Shown: positions 36,858 to 45,538, counted from the first letter of the stretch. The stretch: DNA of 64,000 nt from Desulfobacterales bacterium (GCA_034003325.1 JAVEYW010000001.1:33838-97837); one strand, 5' to 3'. Numbers and translations are program-made. Notes: generated by a model from the sequence alone, not told the origin.

Positions 36858-38291
36858 GTGAATCAAAATGCTTTTGTCTGCAAGTGCATCATGGACACCG
36901 TCGATGGCCTCAGCGACGGGCTTTCCCATTACTCAGAGCCGAGCCGTGTGGCGGTCATCTACGCCATCTCTCCGGAAGATTCCATTCAATTATACGATCC
37001 TCAGGGCCTGTTGAACGGACACGAACCGATTCTCAAGGAACTGTATCTGGATAACGAAAGCTGGCGGCACTCAAAAATACCACCGGCCGACAACAACTCC
37101 TTCCGGAACATGCAACCCGCAGAGAAGCTGGCATTGGCGGGGCTCATTTCCTACGGCGCACACTCCGGATCGGTCTGCTATCAAATGTGGTTTACCGAAC
37201 ACCACGCGGAGATGAGTTCCATCGGTCCCACGGAACGCTGGCTGGAGCACGCCGCCTGGCGTTTTTCCCATGATATGGCCAATGAGCCGAATCTGTATAC
37301 GGGTATTTCCGGGGCTTTTTTAAGAGAATATGCTACCCATGCAGTGCGGGACACCCTTGTCGATGAAATGAATATTTACCTGGGGTGGGACACCCAGCTC
37401 AGGATCTATCCCATTCTGGATGCGGTGCTGGGTATCTCCCGCACCGTCGAAGAAGGCGCCTGGGCACGCGGCAAACTCCGGTTTGTCGAACCCCGCTCGC
37501 TGGCCACGCTCTCCTTTCTGGCACGGTTTCCGACCCTGGAACGCCCTTTTCTCGCCCATCACAAACATGTGCGCAAATTATTAACCTCGGTGGAAAACTC
37601 GGATCGCGTGCTGGTCTCCGACGGAAAGACCCTTGTGGGGATTGCGCAAAAAGATCTTCCGAATTTCTCCATCACCGCAGATTTCAGAGGCGGACATGGG
37701 TTTTTGAACCTCAACACCAACCCCATATGCAGTTTCGCGGACGGCAACTTTCATTCAAAGACCTATCAGGCCAAACTCGTTCAAGTGGAAGAAGCGCTTC
37801 TGGAGTCGGACCTGGATTCAACCCTCGGCAATTCACTCTTTAAGATTCTCGCCGCCATTGTTCATAACGCCGAGAACACCAAGCACGGTTGCACCCTGGT
37901 GCTCGATCTGAACACGGAGCGGTTGCACCTATCCGGCCAAAAACTGGAGGCCCCAATCGATCTTCAAAACGTGGGCGGCCTTCAATTGGCGCAATCGCTC
38001 TCAAAGGTGGACGGCGCCTTGCACATCGGAAAAGACCTGCATCTTCATGGCTTTGCCTGTCTGCTGGACGGCATGGCCATTGCCGGTGAGGATCGTTCCC
38101 GCGGCGCGCGCTATAACTCCGCGCTTCGATTCACCGCCGCGCATAATAACATTCTGGTGGTCGTGGTCTCGTCGGATCGGCCGGTTTCGGTGATTCAAGA
38201 AGGGGTTGAACTTAACGCGCTGTGCCGCTGGCAGCCCGCTAATAATTGCGCGCTAATGCCCATTCCCCTGAAAGACGCCTTTCATTATTAA
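36858..38291 (+). CDS. DisA-N (diadenylate cyclase) domain protein with altered signature
   Basis: 477 residues from a GTG start with GAAGGA upstream. About 260 N-terminal residues are a domain I cannot place, with HXXXE-like WRFSHDMANEPNLY and other conserved-looking aromatic motifs. The C-terminal 150 residues follow the DAC (DisA_N, PF02457) fold: GALHIGKDLHLHGFACLLDG, then RGARYNSALRFTAAHNNILV and VVVVSSDRPVSVIQEGVEL. DAC enzymes make c-di-AMP and carry DGA and GTRHRAA motifs; here they read DGM (404-406) and GARYNSA (416-422). Either a divergent cyclase or a nucleotide-binding relative. Its neighbours do not tell. Confidence 0.75.
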   Translation: MNQNAFVCKCIMDTVDGLSDGLSHYSEPSRVAVIYAISPEDSIQLYDPQGLLNGHEPILKELYLDNESWRHSKIPPADNNSFRNMQPAEKLALAGLISYGAHSGSVCYQMWFTEHHAEMSSIGPTERWLEHAAWRFSHDMANEPNLYTGISGAFLREYATHAVRDTLVDEMNIYLGWDTQLRIYPILDAVLGISRTVEEGAWARGKLRFVEPRSLATLSFLARFPTLERPFLAHHKHVRKLLTSVENSDRVLVSDGKTLVGIAQKDLPNFSITADFRGGHGFLNLNTNPICSFADGNFHSKTYQAKLVQVEEALLESDLDSTLGNSLFKILAAIVHNAENTKHGCTLVLDLNTERLHLSGQKLEAPIDLQNVGGLQLAQSLSKVDGALHIGKDLHLHGFACLLDGMAIAGEDRSRGARYNSALRFTAAHNNILVVVVSSDRPVSVIQEGVELNALCRWQPANNCALMPIPLKDAFHY

Positions 38292-38308
38292 TGACAGGTT
38301 CTGCCACA

Positions 38309-38575
38309 TTATTCATAATGAGTCCACATGCGGATGATTTTAACGACTTTTTCATCGTTCATAACCTGGTAAATCAGCCGATGATGAATATTGATTCGCC
38401 TTGAATAAGCCCCCGCCAAATCACCTACAAGCTTCTCAAAGGGAGGTGGGTTTTGCCAGGGATTATCGCGAAGGATTTGAATAATTGTTTCGGCTTTTGC
38501 TTTTAAACCGGACACGGCGATCTTTTTAGCGTCTTTCTGAGCTTGTTTCGTATAGACAAGCCGCCAGCTCACCAA
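38309..38575 (-). CDS. yoeB: YoeB/Txe-family mRNA interferase toxin
   Basis: 88 residues. RelE-fold: WRLVYTKQAQKDAKKIAVSG, PWQNPPPFEKLVGDLAGAYS, RRINIHHRLIYQV and the end RMWTHYE match YoeB, including the Glu, Arg and C-terminal HY used for ribosome-dependent mRNA cleavage. The start overlaps the antitoxin stop by seven bases, as in most such pairs. Confidence 0.93.
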   Translation of the reverse strand: MVSWRLVYTKQAQKDAKKIAVSGLKAKAETIIQILRDNPWQNPPPFEKLVGDLAGAYSRRINIHHRLIYQVMNDEKVVKIIRMWTHYE

Positions 38576-38811
38576 TCGAGTTCCTCTTCACATTCCTCCA
38601 ACGGTGTCGTCAATCCTTCACGTATGGACTCGCGCATGCCGGGAATGTTTAAAAGGTATATGGTTTCCTGAATGGAACGCCAGTCATCCTCGGATATTAA
38701 AACAGCGTTGCTACGTTTGCCGGTGATAAGGATTGGCTCGTGTGTTGACGAAGCTTGATCTATAAGATGATACAATTTTGTTCTGGCCTCGGTGGCTGAT
38801 AATGTTGGCAT
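38569..38811 (-). CDS. yefM: YefM/Phd-family antitoxin
   Basis: 80 residues from ATG 38811 with GTGAGG upstream; a GTG at 38823 is less likely. N-terminal Phd/YefM DNA-binding fold LSATEARTKLYHLIDQASST and PILITGKRSNAVLISEDDW, with an acidic C-terminal toxin-binding tail ending EECEEELDW. It would bind the palindrome at 38833 and neutralise the downstream YoeB. Confidence 0.93.
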   Translation of the reverse strand: MPTLSATEARTKLYHLIDQASSTHEPILITGKRSNAVLISEDDWRSIQETIYLLNIPGMRESIREGLTTPLEECEEELDW

Positions 38812-38832
38812 GTTGAACCTCACTTTTTTCTG

Positions 38833-38860
38833 CTATGTGTACGTCATTGCGTACGCATAG
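38833..38860. promoter_or_regulatory. Palindromic operator of yefM-yoeB
   Basis: CTATGTGTACG and CGTACGCATAG are inverted repeats (10 of 11 matching) around TCATTG, 22 bases before the antitoxin start. This is the expected place for autoregulation by YefM, which binds palindromes containing GTAC; YefM operators are typically TGTACA-cored, so the match is in kind. Confidence 0.6.
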
Positions 38861-39110
38861 TCAAGGCATATCTTAAGGCAGAACGCAAAGCTAAGCAGGC
38901 GGTGGACGATGTTTTCTATGAAAAACCGAAGGTAATCCCGCTCTGATTAAGCGACATGTTCGGCGCTCCTGGTCCAAAATTGTCAAAAATGAAAACGTGA
39001 CCCCTTACACAAGTTTTAACATGATTATAACATTGACCCGTCCTGAAAGAATCATTAGTTTGGGACATATGTTCGCTCATCAGTGTTCACAAACAATGGA
39101 GGATACGAAA

Positions 39111-39626
39111 ATGACTGAATCCAAAAGAATCGTCACCATGAAAGGAAATCCGCTGACCCTTAGCGGACAAACCGTCGTCGTGGGGCAACAAGCACCGGAC
39201 TGTGTGTTGACGGCCAACGACATGAGCCCCGTATCGCTCTCCTCCTTTAAGGGAAAGATATGTATCCTTTCTTCCGTCCCGTCGCTGGACACGCCCGTGT
39301 GCGACATGGAAACGCGCCGGTTCAACGTGGAGGCCGGAAAGCTGGGAGAGGATGTGCGCATTCTCACCATCAGCATGGATCTGCCGTTCGCCCAAAGCAG
39401 ATGGTGCGGCGCGGCAGGTGTGGATAAACTCACCACCTTGTCTGATTATCAATCCGCCGCCTTTGGCACCGCTTTCGGGGTGTTGATCAAAGAGCTTCGG
39501 CTACTGGCCCGTGCAGTTTTCGTCCTGGATCGAGCGGGGGTTATCCGTTACATTCAACTTGTGAATGAAATCGCCAGCGAGCCGGATTATGACGCGGTCC
39601 TCACAGCCGTAAAATCACTACAATAG
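39111..39626 (+). CDS. tpx: Thiol peroxidase Tpx
   Basis: 171 residues from ATG 39111 with GGAGGATACG upstream. Atypical 2-Cys peroxiredoxin: peroxidatic Cys 64 in SLDTPVCDMETRRFN, resolving Cys 99 in RWCGA and the VTMKGNPLTLSG N-terminus typical of Tpx. It reduces lipid and organic hydroperoxides with thioredoxin. It is monocistronic, ending in a strong hairpin. Confidence 0.95.
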   Translation: MTESKRIVTMKGNPLTLSGQTVVVGQQAPDCVLTANDMSPVSLSSFKGKICILSSVPSLDTPVCDMETRRFNVEAGKLGEDVRILTISMDLPFAQSRWCGAAGVDKLTTLSDYQSAAFGTAFGVLIKELRLLARAVFVLDRAGVIRYIQLVNEIASEPDYDAVLTAVKSLQ

Positions 39627-39638
39627 CTTTTTCAGAAC

Positions 39639-39673
39639 GCCGGCGACGGCACCTGAAACTTGCCATCGCCGGC
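39639..39673 (+). terminator. Hairpin after tpx
   Basis: GCCGGCGACGGCA pairs with TGCCATCGCCGGC (12 of 13) around CCTGAAACT. A T-run comes only after a gap, so it may terminate or stabilise the tpx message. Confidence 0.6.
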
Positions 39674-39741
39674 ACCCGGCTTTAAAAAAAGCCCGCTATT
39701 ATTCAATACGCGTGACCGTCATCAAAAGGAAAGAGGCTGCC

Positions 39742-40272
39742 ATGACCGAAAAAAAGACACCTTCAAACGCTGCCGAGTGGTTTGAAGAAGGTCGAATGTA
39801 TTTCAGCAAGCCCGATGGCGTCGCGGCCGTGGCCGCCATGGAGCGCGTTATTGACTTAGAGCCGCTTTATCGTCATCCGGATGGCGACAACCCTTATTTT
39901 TATCTCGGGAAAATTCATGAGGTGGAAGGGCGAACCGAGAGCGCCGTCTTTTATTACACCCGGGCACTGGCCGTCAATCCGGTCGATGAGGAGAGTCTTA
40001 TTGGCAGGGGCAGTTGTTACACCGTTGGCAAGCAGCACGTTGAAGCCATTGCCGACTTCATGAAAGTGCTTCAATTCCCGGACGAACATCGCAGGGTACC
40101 CAAAGGGCACCTGTTTTACGCCATCGCGGAAAACTTCAGGCAGATGAACGTCTGGGAAAAATCAAGGGAATGGGGAGAAAAAGCGTTGGCGGCCGACCCA
40201 GAAAACACCCGGCATCAAGACCTGCTCAAGGAGGTCTCCGCCAAAATCAAGCCGCCGCATAAACAAAGCTGA
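39742..40272 (+). CDS. TPR-repeat protein
   Basis: 176 residues from ATG 39742 with AAAGGAAAGAGG upstream. Three or four TPR units (for example ESAVFYYTRALAVNPVDEES and WEKSREWGEKALAADPENTR). No signal peptide; probably a cytoplasmic scaffold. No function can be assigned. Confidence 0.8.
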   Translation: MTEKKTPSNAAEWFEEGRMYFSKPDGVAAVAAMERVIDLEPLYRHPDGDNPYFYLGKIHEVEGRTESAVFYYTRALAVNPVDEESLIGRGSCYTVGKQHVEAIADFMKVLQFPDEHRRVPKGHLFYAIAENFRQMNVWEKSREWGEKALAADPENTRHQDLLKEVSAKIKPPHKQS

Positions 40273-40328
40273 GAAAAACAAAACCGAACTCAATCCATGA
40301 CGCGCAACTTACGGCGCGACCGGAGTCG

Positions 40329-40493
40329 CAGGGCAATCGCATGTAACCCATAGTCCGCTTCAGCTTTGAGAAAAATCGGATTCCAGCTGCGGCAAACTCA
40401 CGCGGCAACGCGTTCAAACGGTGCCGCAGCTTCCATCCGATCCCCCTCAAGGCTTTCGCTTCCGGCAGTCCATTTCTACATGCGATTGCCCTG
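40329..40493 (+). mobile_element. MITE, 165 bp, copy 3
   Basis: Perfect terminal inverted repeats CAGGGCAATCGCATGTA and TACATGCGATTGCCCTG. The flanks share ACCGGAG at 3 bases from each end or a partly degenerate 10-bp duplication. Same orientation and internal sequence as copy 1. It is part of a 745-base gap together with element C at 40570-40896; no gene is credible in this gap. Confidence 0.85.
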
Positions 40494-40569
40494 ACCGGAG
40501 CGGCACGGTTATTTTGTTCTAATATAAATCATAATATAATTCAGTATATTATGTACGATTCCGATCTCA

Positions 40570-40896
40570 TCCCCATGCCCCGAAGGGGCTTTGTCCACTA
40601 GCCCGGGGTTGCGGCATATGCCGCTACCCTGGGGAATTGGGTCGAACCCTACCCACTTACCCCGAAGGGGTTGTGTCAATCCCATGGAAATTGTCCTTCC
40701 CAATGCCTTGACACAACCCCTCCGGGGTAGTTTATAAATGGGTTGGCATCTTGCTTTCCCAGGGTAGCGGCATACGCCGCAACCCTGGGCTGGATTATGC
40801 AGCCCCTTTGGGGCAGTAGGCCCAGTCCATCGTCTCGACTGTTATTGCCGCGGGTGATATCGCTCAGCCCCAACAGGGGTTAGAACAAATTCACCG
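40570..40896 (+). repeat. Dispersed element C, copy 2, with an adjoining inverted relative
   Basis: 40737-40896 nearly matches 31938-32095. The preceding 40570-40736 holds the same core in inverse order (CCGCTACCCTGGGG and CCCCGAAGGGG pairs). Several nested palindromes are present, such as ACACAACCCCTCCGGGG answered by CCCCGAAGGGGTTGTGT. Non-coding. Confidence 0.82.
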
Positions 40897-41017
40897 TGAC
40901 CGGAGCGGCGCCATATCTTGCAGAATGGTTTCGCTTGACATACAAAAGGACTTTTATCATAACGCACAGGTCCTGCTGTGTTTTTATCGAATGATAACTT
41001 TTTTTTACGGGAACCAC

Positions 41018-41869
41018 ATGATTCACTCAATTAGCCCGGATATTGAGCAAGCGGTTCATCTTTTTTTCGCCGATCATTTTCTCGATGAGCAAGGGGCGAA
41101 ATTCTATCGCGTCGGAATGGAAGAAATCAAAAAAGAATTCCGCAAAAAAGCCTTGCTGTTCCATCCGGATAGAGCGATATTATTGGGCAAAAGCAGAGGG
41201 TTGCTGGAAAAAAAGTTTAAAGAAATCACCGATGCCTATGGCATACTCAAAGCCGCATTGGCCGATGATTACCTCATTGTCCGCTCACCCTTTGTCCCCA
41301 AGCCGAACATGGGGTATCACCGGGCGGAAACAGTGAGCCGCCCTTCTCCCCCAAAAGCCGCCCCCCATTCCGGCAAGGCATCGCCCGCAAGCGCCGGAAC
41401 GCGGCCGAAAGACACTTCGGCAAGCCCAAGGCCGTTTCAACGGCAACACCGCCAGTCCTTTTTCTTCAAAGGCACGCTTCCTCGCCGCAAGCTTCGGTTG
41501 GGAGAATATTTATTCTACAAACGGGTAATCACCTGGCACACACTGATTCAGGCCATCGTATGGCAGCATCGGGTTCGGCCCAGGCTGGGGCAAATCGCCC
41601 TGGATCTGAACTACATGGATCCTCAGGATGTTTACGCCATACTGAAAAACAGGCGGTTTAGGGAACCATTCGGCCGGGCCGCGGTTCGGCTCGGATTTCT
41701 GGATGATTACCGGCGGTTCGTCCTTTTGGGCCGGCAGCGCAGCTTCAACCTGCCCCTCGGCAAATTTTTTATAGACGCCCGGATTCTCGACAAGGCCGCT
41801 ATAGACCAACATATTCTGGAAAACCGGCTGCATAATTTTTACTGCAACAGAGAGTTGCGTAGGTTATAG
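41018..41869 (+). CDS. J-domain protein with four MshEN-like repeats
   Basis: 283 residues; start ATG 41018 is likely, with 40991 possible. A J-like helix set with the HPD motif at 49-51 (IKKEFRKKALLFHPDRAI, then KFKEITDAYGILKAAL) occupies about 30-80; residues 90-155 are a Pro/Ser-rich linker. From 159 to 270 come four repeats of the type RLGxxLxxxxxxxxxxLxxAIxxQ (LRLGEYLFYKRVITWHTLIQ; RLGQIALDLNYMDPQDVYAI; FGRAAVRLGFLDDYRRFVLL; PLGKFFIDARILDKAAIDQH). These resemble the MshEN c-di-GMP-binding repeats of secretion ATPases. It is flanked by non-coding repeats and PrsT. I know no named family with this order. Confidence 0.72.
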   Translation: MIHSISPDIEQAVHLFFADHFLDEQGAKFYRVGMEEIKKEFRKKALLFHPDRAILLGKSRGLLEKKFKEITDAYGILKAALADDYLIVRSPFVPKPNMGYHRAETVSRPSPPKAAPHSGKASPASAGTRPKDTSASPRPFQRQHRQSFFFKGTLPRRKLRLGEYLFYKRVITWHTLIQAIVWQHRVRPRLGQIALDLNYMDPQDVYAILKNRRFREPFGRAAVRLGFLDDYRRFVLLGRQRSFNLPLGKFFIDARILDKAAIDQHILENRLHNFYCNRELRRL

Positions 41870-41892
41870 GCAACAGCGTCGCCCTTTTTCTC

Positions 41893-44172
41893 TTAAATCT
41901 CGGCTAAAATGCCTTTTATTTCATCCGCTTTTTCAAAATCCGGCGAAAGCTCCAGCACCTTTTTCAGGGCGGCCTTGGCATCGTCAATTTCGCCTTTTTT
42001 GTAATAGGCCATGCCCAAATGGTAATTCACTGAGGGATTGTCCGGTATCTTTTCCAGGCTGTCGGTCAGCTCGGCAATCGCACTGTCATAAAGCCCTTTT
42101 TTATAATACACCCAACCAAGGGTATCCATCAGGCTCGGATCTTCCGGAAACTTTTCTTTCGCCTTTTGCACCAGCGAAAGTGCCTCATTCAAATCGCCCC
42201 CTCCTTCAGCCAAATTGTACGCCAAATTGTTGGCTGCAGGCGAAAAATCCGGATTCGCCGCCAGGGCTTTCCGGTAATGGTCCATGGCGATATCCGGTTG
42301 CTTTTTCATTTCGTAGATTATGCCCATACTCATGTTGGCCTGCACCTGATTGGGATTCTTTTCGAGAATCTCTTTGTATTGCGCAATCGCCCGATCTTCC
42401 TCCTTGTTGATTAAATACAGTCGCGCCAGGGCCAAATAGGGCTGAAGGTAATTATCGTTTGCCGCCAGCGCGGCTTTAAACGCGGCCTCCGCCTCAGTGT
42501 ATTTTTTTTGTGAAAGGTAAATCCGACCTTTCAGATTGTGAACAACGCCCTGCGCGATCGGTGTCTCGGCAAGCAGCGTTAGCTGCGCATCACATCTTTC
42601 AAGCGCCCTATCCACCTCTTTATTCATTAAATCAATCAATACCAATTGCGTAAACGGCTCCAGCCACTTGGGGTTCATCGCATGCGCTTTTTCAAAATGA
42701 TCTTTGGCCGCATCCATCTTTCCCGTCAGCCGTTCTAAAACCCCCATTCGATGCTCACCTGTGGGATTATCCGGCGCCAGTTGAATCAGTCTTTTATATT
42801 GCGCCCTCGCCTCTTCCACTTTTTTCTGACCCAGGTACGCGTTTCCCAGATAAAGACTCGCCTGATAATTTGCCGGGAATATCTCTAAAAGCGATTCCAA
42901 CTCCTTTTGCGCGAGCGCAAGGTTTCTCTCCTTCAGGTGTATCTCGGACAATAAGAGCTTGGCCTTTTCATAACGGGGCGCCAGTTCAACCGCTTTGGCG
43001 ACCGACGCTTTTGCCATTCGGGCATCGCCTTTCGCATAGAGCGCAAGCCCCCGAAAATAATGCGCCCGGGCAAAATTGGGCTCGTCATTGATGACGAGAT
43101 CCAACATTGAAACCGCCTCTTCCGGTTTTCCTTTTACAATCAGCATTTCTCCTTTAAGAACGCGCGTTGGATTATGGTTCGGCCTTTTTTCCAGAATTTC
43201 TGATATCAGCTTTTCCGATTCCTCGAATTTTTTGTTCTTGAAATAGTACATGGCAAGCGCGTTTTTGATTCCGATGTCTTCCGGTGCCAGCGCCAGTGCT
43301 TTCTGATACATGGTCAGGGCCAAATCATTTTTAGCCGTGGCCTCATAGAAACCGGCGGCAATTAAATACGGTTTCGTCTTGTTGGGCTCAATTTCAATTG
43401 TTTTCAAATAGGCCGCTTCTGCTTTATCCGGCTTTCTGAGCATCAAATAAAAATTGCCCAGTGCGATTTGAACATCCGCCGTGTCGGGGTTGTTCGCAAC
43501 AGCCGCCAGTAGTTCGGCCTCCGCGGCATCCGGCATTCTTTTGGCAATATAAAAAGAGGAAAGAACCAGGCGAGGGGAAACTGCCTTCGGGTCAAGGGTA
43601 ATCGCCTTTTTTAACGTCTGCTCGGCCTCATCTATTTTTCCCAACTTGATCAAAACCCGTCCTAAATTTAAAAACGGCTTGGTGTTGTTCGCATCGAGTT
43701 CCACGAGCCGTTCGTATAACTTGGCCGCTTCCGAAAACTTCTCATCCTGTTCCTGCAACCCGGCCAATAAATATAAGGCATCGACATTGCTCGGCTCTTT
43801 AAAAATAACCGCTTCCGCCTTTTTTCTGGCCTCTTCGGTTTGTTTGCCCAACATTAAAAAGGTGGCCAACTTCAACTGGGTGTCCACATCCTCGGGCATC
43901 AGACCCCCAATTGTGTTATAAACCCTATAAGCATTTTTGGCATCCCCGAGCTTCATATAGGATTCACCCAACACCTTTAATGCGTCCACATATTTCGGAT
44001 CAATCTGCAACGCATTTTTAAGCTCCAGCTCCGCGCTCTTATATTCGCCTTTTTCCATAAAGGCCTTGCCCTTCTCAAGATGGGCCACCTTTTTTTCTGC
44101 GTCGCTCTTGCAGCCGGCAAGGGAAATTAGCGCGATCATTGCAACAATTAGAACTTTTTTAACATAATTCAT
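41893..44172 (-). CDS. prsT: PEP-CTERM system TPR lipoprotein PrsT
   Basis: 759 residues from ATG 44172 with TTGGAGG upstream. Lipobox ISLAGC. About twenty TPR units fill the mature protein, repeating [AY]xxALxxxPxx patterns. PrsT is a standard member of exosortase/PEP-CTERM export loci, likely an outer-membrane scaffold. It ends convergent with the J-domain gene; the start is separated from the next gene by heptamer repeats. Confidence 0.9.
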   Translation of the reverse strand: MNYVKKVLIVAMIALISLAGCKSDAEKKVAHLEKGKAFMEKGEYKSAELELKNALQIDPKYVDALKVLGESYMKLGDAKNAYRVYNTIGGLMPEDVDTQLKLATFLMLGKQTEEARKKAEAVIFKEPSNVDALYLLAGLQEQDEKFSEAAKLYERLVELDANNTKPFLNLGRVLIKLGKIDEAEQTLKKAITLDPKAVSPRLVLSSFYIAKRMPDAAEAELLAAVANNPDTADVQIALGNFYLMLRKPDKAEAAYLKTIEIEPNKTKPYLIAAGFYEATAKNDLALTMYQKALALAPEDIGIKNALAMYYFKNKKFEESEKLISEILEKRPNHNPTRVLKGEMLIVKGKPEEAVSMLDLVINDEPNFARAHYFRGLALYAKGDARMAKASVAKAVELAPRYEKAKLLLSEIHLKERNLALAQKELESLLEIFPANYQASLYLGNAYLGQKKVEEARAQYKRLIQLAPDNPTGEHRMGVLERLTGKMDAAKDHFEKAHAMNPKWLEPFTQLVLIDLMNKEVDRALERCDAQLTLLAETPIAQGVVHNLKGRIYLSQKKYTEAEAAFKAALAANDNYLQPYLALARLYLINKEEDRAIAQYKEILEKNPNQVQANMSMGIIYEMKKQPDIAMDHYRKALAANPDFSPAANNLAYNLAEGGGDLNEALSLVQKAKEKFPEDPSLMDTLGWVYYKKGLYDSAIAELTDSLEKIPDNPSVNYHLGMAYYKKGEIDDAKAALKKVLELSPDFEKADEIKGILAEI

Positions 44173-44206
44173 TACCGAACCTCCAATTAACTTGGGTAGG
44201 TGATGG

Positions 44207-44264
44207 GTGTAGCTGATAGGTGATAGGTGATAGCTCATAGGTGATAGCTTATAGGTGATTGATA
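44207..44264 (-). repeat. Heptamer tandem repeat, minor array
   Basis: Short run of GTGATAG-type heptamers just upstream of PrsT, same family as at 44663 and 7686. Confidence 0.85.
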
Positions 44265-44275
44265 ATACTTAAAAA

Positions 44276-44635
44276 TTATATGGCCTTTATAAGGCCTGAG
44301 AGCATCTTGTTGATTTCAACAGCTTCTGCATACAACTCATTGTATTTTGGATTTCCAAGCCACGATTTCATTTTAAAAATTTGAAGCATCGTGACTGTTT
44401 CATACAGGGAACCTCTGGCGATAAATAGGAAATGTTTAATTTCCTTAGTTGAATATCGCCCTTTACCCTCTGAAATATTCAACGCCACTGAAGTACTTGC
44501 CGATTCCAATTGTTCAATAAGTCGATAGTGTTTCCGAGGCGTTTCATATAAATCTATAGTGTTTATAACTGAAACAGAAAAATCTATTGCCTTTCTATAC
44601 ACATGCAACTCCTCAAAAGCAAACGCCACAGCCAC
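44276..44635 (-). CDS. Four-helix bundle protein (S23/IVP family)
   Basis: 119 residues from a GTG start at 44635 or the following GTG at 44629. The pattern FEELHVYRKAIDFSVSVINT, QLESASTSVALNISEGKGRY and FLFIARGSLYETVTMLQIFK matches S23 ribosomal-intervening-sequence proteins. They often sit as selfish-looking islands. Here it is bracketed by heptamer arrays on both sides, between PrsT and the CAAX-type protease. Confidence 0.88.
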   Translation of the reverse strand: MAVAFAFEELHVYRKAIDFSVSVINTIDLYETPRKHYRLIEQLESASTSVALNISEGKGRYSTKEIKHFLFIARGSLYETVTMLQIFKMKSWLGNPKYNELYAEAVEINKMLSGLIKAI

Positions 44636-44662
44636 CCCCTCTCAGCCAACCCCCAATGATCA

Positions 44663-44812
44663 ACAATCACCTATCAGCCATGAGCTATCACCTATCACCT
44701 ATCACCTATCACCTATCACCTATCACCTATCACCCATCAGCTATCACCTATCAGCTATCACCTATCAGCTATCACCTATCAGCTATGAGCTATCACCTAT
44801 CACCTATCACCA
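44663..44812 (+). repeat. Heptamer tandem repeat, main array (TATCACC)
   Basis: About 21 heptamers, mainly TATCACC with TATCAGC variants. They run into the stop codon of the CAAX-type protease gene (44807) on one side and toward the S23 start on the other. Confidence 0.92.
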
Positions 44813-45538
44813 ATATTGCCAATTTCCAGTAGAATAAACATAAAGCGCCAAGCAAAAATTGGTTGTCCCATGTGCGATCACACAAGACAACAAATCTTTT
44901 CGAACAATTAATAATATGGCCATTAACAATCCATAGGCAATCGAAGCCGGCCACTCGACCACCTGATGCCCGAGGGTAAAGGCCATCGTAGAGATCACAA
45001 CCGCCGGCACATGCCATGACACATGAGGCATATCGGCAATATTCTTCTCATGCAGCGTTTCATCGAAGGCGGCCTGGGCGCCTTGTTTACGGGCCAAATC
45101 CCATTGCATGACAAAAAAGAACACATACCCCCGCATCAAAAGTTCTTCAAATACCGGCACAATCAAGGTTGATGCCGCTATTCTTAGATAAAAGGCCTGT
45201 TTTCCCCATGCAGTCGCATCTTCTTCGACAAAGGGGGCAATCAATAAAATCCAAAGCACCGTGCCCAACGCCCCAACCAACATACCAATGGCGATTGAAA
45301 TAACGGGGCTTTTGGGGCCTCTTAACGGCCGGTACCATCGCCACGTCCAAATCAGTATACCCGGCACAATGATAAGGCGCAAAGCATAAATCCATTCGAT
45401 CGGCAGGTAACTATCGAGCGAACCCAGCGCCACATAGGTAAAATAAGGCACCGCATAAAGGAACAGCAGTCGAAAGTTTGTCATTCCACCGTCCACCGAG
45501 CAACCGTTAAGATAATTTTCATTCGTTGATAGCGTCAA
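44807..45538 (-). CDS. CAAX prenyl protease-related (CPBP) membrane protein
   Basis: 243 residues from a TTG start at 45538 with AAAGGAACT upstream. Six or so membrane segments; CPBP motifs VPVFEELLMRG (E131, E132, R136), TLGH (H191) and IAHGTTN (H223, N227). This subfamily occurs beside exosortase loci (TIGR03008 type). Its start overlaps by four bases the TGA of a decayed upstream frame that encodes a TIGR03790-like tail. The last codons are in the heptamer array. Confidence 0.85.
   Translation of the reverse strand: MTLSTNENYLNGCSVDGGMTNFRLLFLYAVPYFTYVALGSLDSYLPIEWIYALRLIIVPGILIWTWRWYRPLRGPKSPVISIAIGMLVGALGTVLWILLIAPFVEEDATAWGKQAFYLRIAASTLIVPVFEELLMRGYVFFFVMQWDLARKQGAQAAFDETLHEKNIADMPHVSWHVPAVVISTMAFTLGHQVVEWPASIAYGLLMAILLIVRKDLLSCVIAHGTTNFCLALYVYSTGNWQYW

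Noticed and set aside
38879-38945. Short frame reading AERKAKQAVDDVFYEKPK
   Set aside because: Has a coding-like look and ends in TGA, but has no start and is too short to assign; perhaps a gene remnant.
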